The notes below the pieces were generated by a model. That model did no database searches and had not been told where the DNA came from. It worked only from the letters and a program-made list of their open reading frames with translations. A stretch of 64,000 nucleotides of DNA. Origin: Tillandsia leiboldiana (taxonomy: Eukaryota; Streptophyta; Magnoliopsida; Poales; Bromeliaceae). The DNA lies in NCBI GenBank assembly GCA_029204045.2, contig JAQNDB010000096.1, positions 62,001 to 126,000 on the forward strand, read 5' to 3'. Positions 1 through 7,097 of the stretch are shown one piece after another (the first letter of the stretch is position 1; each line of letters starts with the position of its first letter). The position numbers and the translations under genes are program-made.

Positions 1-902
1 TCTCAGCGTAGGAAACTCGGATTTGAACGTGCAGGTACTCGTTTCGACGGGCTCGTCGCGAGGATCGCGAAGGTATTTTTTTGGGAATTCTCTGTGCAGA
101 GCTCGTAGGTGAAAATGGCACAACTTTGGACTGTTATATTGGGACAGCGTGTTCTTGAGTTTAATTGTATGTTTTGGGGTAATTGTTGTGCAGTGCTTGT
201 GGCGGTTGGCTTGTTGGGCGAGAGCACTATTTGGACTTGGAATTAGCGATCGAGGTGGGTGGTTGTTGCATACCTCTACTTTTGACTTGCTCACTAAGTT
301 TATTAGAGAAGCCCTCTATTGGACATATTGATTGATTACCATGCATGATTAAATGAGATAAACGTGAGCCTATCATTGAGACTAATATGGTGGACTTAGC
401 ATGTTGGAAATATTATTGGGATAATATTGTTGTGGAAACATAATTACAGGGATATTTTAATAGTGATAATTAACATGCCATGTTAGCACATAGATTTTAC
501 GAAAGTGGGTTAAACGGATTAATTATTGGGATATGATGACATATCTATGTGCGGGTGCCACTTTGGTGATTTATGATGGATCAGGGATTATATACATGTG
601 TAGTTGGCTGATGATTTTAGCATGATGGTTATATCTATGCGGATTTATTCGTTGATACACATGTGGAACTGTTATTTGATAATTCTCTTTCATCTTGCAT
701 GAGGACATTTGCATGCTTGTACGGACATCTAGATAGGCCACTATTTATTGCTACACTATCATATTGGAATTTGACTTAGGAGAAACCACGATTGTTTTCT
801 TTCTCCTTCTCATTTAGACTTTTGAGTCTTGTTGCTCGGGTTTGAGCAGGGGTACGGGATAGTGTAGCCGGGACCTTGGGGTCGGGGACAGGTGATATTT
901 TG

Positions 903-1170
903 ATTATGGGTTGTGGGGTATTGCGGCTACCGCGGATAGTAGGCGGTTGACCGGATACATATTATTTTACCCGGTTTTGGATTGGGGGTTATAGCGGCTA
1001 CCACGGATAGTAGGCCATTGACCGGATGTCGGATGTGGGACATGATTGTGATTGTGGGTTATTTCGGTGATCGCGGATATTGGGCGGTTAACCGGGTGTC
1101 GGTTGTTGGGCTTGATTGTTGACAATGGGTATTGCGGTGACCACGGATATTGGGCGGTTGACCGTATGTG
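903..1170 (+). repeat. About 70-bp tandem repeat, four diverged units
   Basis: Four units share the pattern GGGTATTGCGG..ACC..CGGATA.T.GGCGGTTGACCGGAT, starting near 908, 985, 1054 and 1125. They lie within the family C LTR. The units differ by scattered substitutions, so the array is old. Confidence 0.6.
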
Positions 1171-1274
1171 TCTTATGCATCAGATTGGGGATCGGGTTTC
1201 TTTAGTGGAGGGTTTTGTTCCACTTGAGAGTAGTTGTGATCCAGTCCTGCTTTTATGATACTTGTGAAAGTGAT

Positions 1275-1490
1275 TGGGTTATATTATCACACCGGCGCGG
1301 CTTTATATGCCCGGTAATGCTTTCCTCGTGTGGGTCACTCCCCTCGAGTTCCCCTCCGGAGTGTCGGGGTCAGGCAGGCATTGAGTTTTGCCATCACATC
1401 GGCGCGGCATATTTGCCCGATGATGAGGGCGGCAGCAGGAGTCTTTGCTATCACATCAGCGCGGCTTACTTGCCCGATGATGAGGGTGAC
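1275..1490 (+). repeat. Three-copy repeat of about 58 bp
   Basis: Units around 1276, 1391 and 1449 share ATCACA.C.GCGCGGC followed by TTGCCCGATGATGAGGG. The last two are adjacent and the first is separated by unrelated sequence. Open frames across it are a side effect of the repeat. Confidence 0.55.
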
Positions 1491-1636
1491 ACAGATTGGG
1501 TTTCTTTGGGTCCTTTGGTGGTTGATGCATACAGTTATTCCATTTTGGGAGTGTATTTAGAGGCATACTAGTGGTAGTTCATTTTTCAGCAGTTTCATTA
1601 CTTACCACTCTTCTTCCCCTCTTTGCCTCTGGTAGA

Positions 1637-1703
1637 CCTAGTGGGTGCGTCAGAGTTTGAGGTTTTACCCACTAGGGGAGGCTACTGGTTTACTAGTAGT
1701 TCT
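1637..1703 (+). other. Tandem double hairpin, LTR copy 1
   Basis: Hairpin 1 pairs CCTAGTGGGT (1637-1646) with ACCCACTAGG (1667-1676), a perfect 10-bp stem. A weaker second stem pairs CTACT (1682-1686) with AGTAG (1695-1699) just before TTCTCACCCCC. The same pair of stems recurs in the B, B2 and Tekay-like LTRs. Confidence 0.6.
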
Positions 1704-2075
1704 CACCCCCATTCTTCTTTCCTCTTTTTCTTCTCCCTTGTTTTGCAGTGTCTTCTGCGGGTGCTACTTGGCTTTCAGTGGCGAGTCGAGGAGAGAGGAC
1801 GGCTGAGTAGATAGATCTCGAGGCAGGATGAGCGTGTTAGCTGGACTGTTGGTGTACCCAGGTTTCCTCAGACGGTTTTACTTTTACCTTTGGGACTGGC
1901 TTTTGCCAGCAGGTTGTTTTTATTTTGGTAAGCTGGGAGAGACAGATGTATCATTTATACAGATGTATTGTATTTTATTTCCAGCTTCAGTCTGAGATGT
2001 ATTAGTTTTTAGTTCAGCTCTGTTTTTATTGCTCTTTTATTATATCACTTATATCTGAGCAGGTAGTTGGCGCTT

Positions 2076-2144
2076 CGTGTACGCGGGAAATTCTGCGTGC
2101 ACGGCGGATCTGTAGACGGGCCCGGGTTCTGGTTTTCACCCGGG
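2076..2144 (+). other. Two LTR-terminal hairpins flanking GGCGGATCTG
   Basis: CGTGTACG (2076-2083) pairs with CGTGCACG (2096-2103) through eight pairs including one U.G. GGCGGATCTG follows at 2103-2112. CCCGGGT (2121-2127) then pairs with ACCCGGG (2138-2144), ending eight bases before the LTR terminus. Related hairpins occupy the same place in the other LTR families. Confidence 0.6.
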
Positions 2145-2636
2145 GCGTGACAACCCGTGTGGGCGCCGCGCGGGCGCCGCGCGGACCACACCCGCGCGGG
2201 CGCTGCCCGCGGAGGGCCGCCACATGGGTTCGGTCGGCGCGCGTGGGGGGGGAGGGAGGAATCCGTTGATCGACGGGTTTGACGATTTCCTTGTGTTTTC
2301 GTCGGATGGGTAATGTCGGGCTTTCGTTTTGTAGAGTTAGTGCGTGGTTCTGACTTTGGTTACCCTTATGGACTCTTCTTAGGTCCAGATACGCAACGGG
2401 AGTGTGCGAAAGATCCGGGTGCTCCGATTCCCTCGCAACCAGGTGGGTACCCTTGCTATAAGTGCAACGAGTGCAGTAAGTGCACCATATCATCGTAAAA
2501 GGCTCGTTAACTTGTCTAATAAAGTAGATGGACTATTATACCTTCGCATGAATATTTTTATTTAATAATTGTGGCGGCTGCGGTCGCGGGGCTTATTACA
2601 CGCCGACATCAGCAATTTCGGTTTTGGATGCTGCAC

Positions 2637-2670
2637 GTACACAGGCGGATTGGCCTCCGCATGGGTGTAC
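2637..2670 (+). other. Nested GC hairpin, compensated variant
   Basis: Outer stem GTACAC (2637-2642) pairs with GTGTAC (2665-2670). Inner stem GCGGA (2645-2649) pairs with TCCGC (2656-2660) around the loop TTGGCC. Other copies have GCGGT/ACCGC around the same loop, so one A-T pair is flipped to T-A with pairing kept. A CTTTTCCGG-type palindrome follows directly. Confidence 0.65.
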
Positions 2671-3235
2671 TTTTCCGGAGAAGTGGTCCGAGTGACCCGT
2701 GTGCCCCACGTGTATGGGGTGGGGACCTTTTCACGCCAGCTAAGGGCGCCGCACTAGCACCGTGAAGAGGTTAAAAGCATCATGGGGGTAATGTGACTGT
2801 GCACGAGGGGAGACTTCCGTCTCTCTGACAGGTACTCTGGGGATGGGGCCCAGCTTATTTTGTAACAGGGTTTTAGCGAAAGGTTCCGGTATAATCGGTT
2901 TGTTTTTAATTCAATGTTAATTGTTAAGACATCTACTTTATTTGTTACTGACTTTACCCACTCCGTGACAGGTTTGACTAGGGACATTAGTCGGGATGGT
3001 GGTGAGACTGCGTCGAGAGGACCGTAGTCCTAGGAGGCTTTCTCTCGTTGCTCCTTGGATTTATCTCAATTCTTTCTTAACTGCTGTTAGTTTAATTTGC
3101 ATCTGTGGATCATATTAGTTATAGTTAGCACTGTGGATTGGATGTACTTTTACGGTTTAGACATACTTTCGTGATTTCGGGCGCGGCATGTTTTTATTAA
3201 CATAAAAATGATTGCGAAAACATTTTCAAAAGCAG

Positions 3236-3349
3236 AGTGCCGTGTGGGCACAGATTTTGTAAACCTCTGGATTTATCCTTTCCAAACGTTGTCGCCGCTC
3301 TCTTGTTGGATGTGTAATTGTTTTAAAAATTGGGTGTCGGGTGGACACC
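3236..3349 (+). other. Small LTR hairpins in series (two copies)
   Basis: AGTGCC-GTGTG-GGCACA begins at 3236. GGTGTC-GGGTG-GACACC (3333-3349) is a perfect 6-bp stem in which the U.G pair common elsewhere has become U-A. Both are followed by the family-A phrase TGGATTTATCC or TGCAAAACC. Confidence 0.6.
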
Positions 3350-3438
3350 GTTTGCAAAACCGTAGGTAATTACTTCTCCTGCTCTATGTTTGATGACGAC
3401 TGTATGGTTGATGGTTGGTATTGTAAATGGGACGCCGT

Positions 3439-3487
3439 GCATATACAAAGGAGACTCTGTCCGATTGCAGAGTGAATTTGTATATGT
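3439..3487 (+). other. Long LTR-end hairpin, A-U variant
   Basis: GCATATACAAA (3439-3449) pairs with TTTGTATATGT (3477-3487), with ACTCT/AGAGT as an inner stem. Other copies have ACAGA/TCTGT, so a G-C pair is replaced by A-U on both sides. Confidence 0.65.
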
Positions 3488-3592
3488 GGTGGTCTGTCGT
3501 GCACCGGGGGCGAGGTTGATCTTCACGTGTGAAGAAAAAAAAAATATAATACACATTTTTCCGCTTGTACTAAGACCTCCCGGGGCGTGACA

Positions 3593-4555
3593 TTCACCTA
3601 CTGGCACGTCTCGAAGCCATGAACGTACCTCGCTCCGAATCCACGAGAGCGGTAGCACCTTGAATCCACAAGGCCACGCGAGTCCACGCACCGATTTTGG
3701 AGAAATCGTTGTTTTTTGGGTGGTGATGATCCGCCGAATACTTAGAATAGAAATAGATCGGAAATACCATCTAAGTATTCATTGATTTGATTCTACTCAA
3801 AATATGAGTATGAAACCCTAGAATCAAATCAATCAATATAGATGAAGAAACATAGGATTAAATCTATTGATTTCCTTTCTTCTCTATACGTGGATTCATA
3901 TGGCCGTCTTTTGATTTATTCGTTTTTTATGGCTTATACGGCTTACCCAAAAAAAAGAATCATAGGGTTTATTTATAGGTTAGAAACTGTTGGAAGAGGA
4001 TAAGAATCAAAAACTAACCTTTTCTGGAATTTTACAGGACGACGATCCGGATCGGATTTACGGCGATCCGGACTGTCGTAACGAAACATCCAATTTCCAG
4101 AAAAACAAAGGTTCGGGATCCGGATTGAAATGCCTGATCCGGATCGTTCATACTTTTCAGTAAAAACCAATGTTCGGGATCCGGATTGAAATGCCTGATC
4201 CGGATCGTTCATACTTTTCAGCAAAAACCAATGTTCGGGATCCGGATCAGAAATGGCTTGGATCCGGATTGGATTTGCGTATGAATCAACACCCTTCGGG
4301 ATCCGGACTGTCTTGTCTGATCCGGATCCTGAACATGTCCCATGTCCAAGTTTTTGATTTTTATGCAATTAAAAATTCATCCAAGTGTTTCTACACTATA
4401 AGAAGTATTCGGATCACCAAAAATAATTAGTTAAACATACCTGATCCTTTTGAATTCTTCTTTCTTGAGATTGAGTTGTATGATCCAACCTTCTTCACCT
4501 TCAATCTTCAAGACTTAATACTTTCACGAAATGCGCCAAAACAAATTCCTTAACA
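3593..4555 (-). repeat. Ty1/copia (SIRE/Maximus-like) LTR, 5' part, minus strand
   Basis: Read on the minus strand it starts TGTTAAGGAATTTGTTTTGG at 4555. It matches, diverged, the plus-strand copia LTR beginning at 18069, including the array of GGATCCGGAT motifs and the AT-rich stretch with the GATGAAGAAACATAG phrase on the plus strand. It is cut at 3593 by the family A/C insertion, so its 3' end is outside the window. At 4556 it abuts a family A LTR. The five bases CTAAC there are the likely target duplication, but the partner is not visible. Confidence 0.7.
4030..4335 (-). promoter_or_regulatory. Array of GATCCGGATC-type palindromes in the copia LTR
   Basis: About ten CCGGAT cores occur in 300 bp, many within the perfect 10-bp palindrome GATCCGGATC. 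A 57-bp unit beginning CGGGATCCGGATTG is tandemly repeated between 4108 and 4215. The position upstream of the LTR's TATA-like segment suggests an enhancer or promoter array. That function is inferred. The same module appears in the unrelated Tekay-like LTR. Confidence 0.5.
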
Positions 4556-4630
4556 CTAACATGACAGTCATTATAATCTGATCATTGAGTGCTCTAGGTA
4601 TTTCGGTTACTTTGCTCGAGGCTGCAGCAC

Positions 4631-4665
4631 GCGCACCCGCGGTTTGGCCACCGCAAAGGGTGCGC
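4631..4665 (+). other. Nested GC hairpin, reference form
   Basis: GCGCACCC (4631-4638) pairs with GGGTGCGC (4658-4665). GCGGT (4639-4643) pairs with ACCGC (4650-4654) around TTGGCC. Copies with the same plan lie at 9971-10005, 12303-12336 (minus), about 17086-17120 (minus), 37924-37958, 44176-44210 and 61090-61123. Confidence 0.65.
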
Positions 4666-4721
4666 TTTTCCGAAAAAGTGGTCTATGACCCGTGTAAACC
4701 CACGAGGGGACATAGTGGAGG

Positions 4722-5301
4722 TGTGACGCCCCACTTCCCAGGGGGTCACCCATCCTAGAACTACTCTAGCTCTAGCACGCTTAACTCTCATGTTCCTCTT
4801 GGATCTTGCTACCATCCAAAATGCTATAGCCGGGTTAGAGATTTTTTAGTCCTATTATATCATTTATATAGAGGACTAATCCAAATTCCGGGGGTGTCAC
4901 ATTCTTCCCCCCTTTAAGCCCTGACGTCCACGTCAGGCTCAAGCACATTCACAAGCACCAGGCGATGTGAGACTCGTCTCGCTAGCCTTAGCCGACCTTG
5001 TGAGGAGCTGCACTCCACTCACAATGGTCATTAGCCGGGGAGCCTCGCTCTACCCGCTATAAACCCTGGCTCAGCCGAGACTCATCTCACATTTCCGGCT
5101 GGTGAATGGCTCTGATACCAACTGTGACGCCCCACTTCCTAGGGGGTCACCCATCCTAGAACTACTCTAGCTCTAGCACGCTTAACTCTCATGTCCTCTT
5201 GGATCTTGCTACCATCCAAAATGCTATAGCCGGGTTAGAGATTTTTTAGTCCTATTATATCATTTATATAGAGGACTAATCCAAATTCCGGGGGTGTCAC
5301 A
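4722..5301 (-). mobile_element. Complete Cassandra-type TRIM retrotransposon
   Basis: This miniature LTR element has two nearly identical LTRs, 4722-4901 and 5123-5301, about 180 bp each with TG...CA ends. On the minus strand it reads LTR, primer-binding site (TTGGTATCAGAGCC, at 5108-5121), about 220 bp of non-coding interior, polypurine tract (AAAGGGGGGAAGAA, at 4902-4915), LTR. It is flanked by GGAGG and GGGGG, a 5-bp target duplication with one change; the uninterrupted relative near 10060 shows the filled site. It has no coding capacity and must borrow enzymes from other elements. The 5S rRNA-like segment in the LTR identifies Cassandra, although 180 bp is short for that family. Confidence 0.88.
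4733..4805 (-). ncRNA. 5S rRNA-like segment in the Cassandra LTR
   Basis: The minus strand contains AGTTAAGCGTGCT (4774-4786) and GGATGGGTGACC (4744-4755), separated by TAGAGTAGTTCTA. This matches the 3' half of plant 5S rRNA, including the pol III A-box and C-box region of the internal promoter. It is an LTR module and not a 5S gene. The second LTR has the same segment at about 5134-5206, and the partial copies at 15839 and 25406 have it too. Confidence 0.8.
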
Positions 5302-5834
5302 GGGGGCCCCCGCAGGTGGGGGGTTTTGAGGCGCCGAGGTGCGAGCGGTGCGACCCGTCGGGGTAGGTGCCCGACGTGGTTTGCCGAGGTAGGTGCTCGG
5401 TTGGGATGCCGGGGTAGGTGCCCGGATTAGGTTTTTGCAGGTGGCGTGGTTTTTTTTCCCCTTTTTGGGAGAGTGGTTGCTCCGGATAGTTTACGGTTGG
5501 ACGCATTTCTTTACCCTACTTTTATTACCATTATTGTGTCGCTGACTTCCTACTTTGTGACAGGGTCCTTCAGGGGGGGAGAGTTAGGCGACGGTGAGGC
5601 CGAGACAGGAGTATCTGGGTCACTGGAGACCCCGAACTGTACTTTTTCCTTTCTTTCGCATTCCATTTATTACTGTAGACTTATGTGTGGTTCTCGATAC
5701 CCTCGTGGGGTCGGTGTGGATGTCGGCAAACTTCTGCTTATTTATTAAACTTCCTTTCCTCTCTCTGTGGGCCGCTTTCGAAAAGAAAAAGAGAACGAAC
5801 TCAAAAGAATTGCGAAAACCATTTTCAAAACCTA

Positions 5835-5991
5835 AGTGTCGTGTGGGCACTGTTTTCAAAACCCTGTGGATTTATGGATTTCGAAAAGGGATTTCAAAAC
5901 CTAAGTGTCGAGTGGGCACTGTATTCAAAACTCTGTGGTTTTATGTTGTTTTCGAAACTGGTTTTAAAAATGTAGGCGCCGAGTGGGCGTC
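5835..5991 (+). other. Three small LTR hairpins in series
   Basis: AGTGTC-GTGTG-GGCACT (5835-5851), AGTGTC-GAGTG-GGCACT (5904-5920) and GGCGCC-GAGTG-GGCGTC (5975-5991) each form a 6-bp stem over a 5-base loop. They are spaced about 70 bp apart and flanked by TTTTCAAAACC and by GTGGATTTATGG or its variants. Confidence 0.65.
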
Positions 5992-6297
5992 GTTTTTAAC
6001 AATTGTGGATTTATCCTTTCAAACTGGTCGGCCGTGAGAATACTTCGGTTTTAGTGCATGTATGTATGTATGTACGTATGTTGAACTGTTGTGATTGAAA
6101 AATTGACTGATTTGGACGTTGTACTAGCCGCGACGCCGTGCATATACAGAGGAGACTCTGTCCGTTTGTAGAGTGATTCTATGTATGCGGCGGGTCTGGG
6201 CACGCACCGGGGAAGAAGGTTTTTAAAAAAATTTAGGCATCAAATACATACCTTTTTGTGAACCATTTCAGCTGACAGAAACCCCCGGGGCGTGACA

Positions 6298-6510
6298 GAT
6301 TAAGATGGTATCAGAGACTTTCTTTAATCACAACAGTTTGTGCCCGACATCCACAAAGAGACCTCACTTAGCTACTAATGAATGAAATGAATGTGGCATA
6401 GAAGCGTAGAACGCGAGTGATCGGGGGGGGGGGGGGGGGGAAAGTGTAGGTCCCTTTTCTCGATAGTTGATTGAGTTCTAGGCTAGGGGAGTCTAGAGTC
6501 GGCTTGTGCT
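6298..6510 (+). other. Primer-binding site and leader of a family A element
   Basis: TGGTATCAGAGAC at 6306-6318 is complementary to the 3' end of plant initiator tRNA-Met, with a spacer of eight bases after the LTR. The leader contains an uninterrupted run of about 20 G (6422-6441). The related leader at 38999 has a shorter G run at the same relative place. No open frame is present. Confidence 0.75.
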
Positions 6511-6640
6511 GCGTATGCGGCGGGTCTGGGCACGCACCGGGGAAGAAGGTTTTTCAAAAAATTTAGGCACCAAATACATACCTTTTTGTGAACAATTTCC
6601 GCTGACAGAAACCCCCGGGGCGTGACAGATTAAGATGGTA
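6511..6640 (+). repeat. Duplicated LTR end plus half primer-binding site
   Basis: Bases 6511-6627 repeat the last 117 bp of the LTR ending at 6297. They are followed by GATTAAGATGGTA, the first half of the primer-binding site, which then joins pol sequence directly. The other copy of that pol sequence (58935) has GGGTAGGCC at the join, so the switch happened within the shared GGTA. Confidence 0.7.
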
Positions 6641-7097
6641 GGCCAAACTCCAAAGGTGTGAGTTTGGGCATCGCGGGGGAGAGTTAAGGCCTTTACGACC
6701 AAGCAACTCAAGGAAACGATGCGTCCAATCAAGATCACTCCGGAAAGACAAGTGGAGCAGTCGATGCCTGGAGCGGTAAGGGTCAGACAGGAGACATACC
6801 GGTAACCGCGATTACGTAGCAGGACGGATCAACAGCAGACTGTTGGTGGCTTAAATTGACAAGGGATGTAGCACAACGCGTTGCTCGCTTTTGGGTCGGT
6901 CATCGAATAAAGGCCGAACGTCAACGCCCGACGGGGAAACTGCAATCTCTCCTAGTGCCAGAGAGAAATGAGCGGATCATGGGGGGCGCGAAGCCATTTA
7001 GGAGTGCAAGTCGGACATGGTTGGGCACTTTCCCCATTTATGGGATTCCTGGTGTGTTCAAGTTTCGAAGACGAAACTTCTTTTAAGGTGTGAGTGG
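6641..7097 (+). pseudogene. Collapsed gypsy pol relic (RNase H and integrase fragments) with 3' motif
   Basis: Frame-shifted fragments resemble RNase H (AFTTKQLKE-like, near 6690-6740) and the integrase zinc-binding region (RDVAQ...IKAERQRPTGKLQSL, about 6860-6950), compared with the Tekay-like pol in this window. Most of pol between and after them is missing. The 3' end carries the stem-loop AAGTTTCG-AAGA-CGAAACTT (7060-7079) just before the LTR at 7098. The same collapsed arrangement occurs at 58845-62315, so the deletion predates both copies. GTGCC at 6955-6959 is the empty site of the solo LTR found at 59305. Confidence 0.7.

Larger units (their letters stand above)
1..2152 (+). repeat. 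3' part of a Ty3/gypsy-type LTR (family C), truncated by the window edge
   Basis: This is the end of a long LTR read on the plus strand. It finishes with the retroelement terminus GGGGCGTGACA and no primer-binding site follows, so it is a 3' LTR or a solo LTR. It carries two small tandem-repeat blocks, the tandem double hairpin seen in the B and Tekay-like LTRs, and two terminal hairpins. It sits inside another LTR fragment that resumes at 2153. The first 900 bases are AT-rich and hold nothing else I recognise. The LTR start is outside the window, so its length and target-site duplication cannot be given. Confidence 0.7.
2153..3592 (+). repeat. Family A LTR fragment (diverged subfamily), 3' end intact
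   Basis: The sequence resumes after the family C LTR with a GC-rich stretch (2160-2260) like that in the solo LTR at 59305-62172. It carries the family A hallmarks in order: nested GC hairpin (2637-2670), small hairpins (3236-3349), long hairpin (3439-3487), an A-rich stretch and the terminus CCCGGGGCGTGACA. No primer-binding site follows. It interrupts a minus-strand copia LTR that resumes at 3593. Its start is hidden by the family C insertion or lies outside the window. Confidence 0.65.
4556..6297 (+). repeat. Family A LTR, 5'-truncated, with primer-binding site after it
   Basis: The LTR is cut at its 5' side by the copia LTR and split by the Cassandra insertion (4722-5301). It carries the nested GC hairpin (4631-4665), three small hairpins (5835-5991), the long hairpin near 6137-6185, and the terminus CCCGGGGCGTGACA ending at 6297. 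A primer-binding site follows, so this served as a 5' LTR. It is clearly diverged from the LTR at 7098-11039, so the two are unlikely to be an original pair. Confidence 0.7.

Noticed and set aside
4733..4805. 5S rRNA gene
   Set aside because: Only the 3' half is clearly present, and it lies inside a Cassandra LTR that is repeated at both ends of the element.
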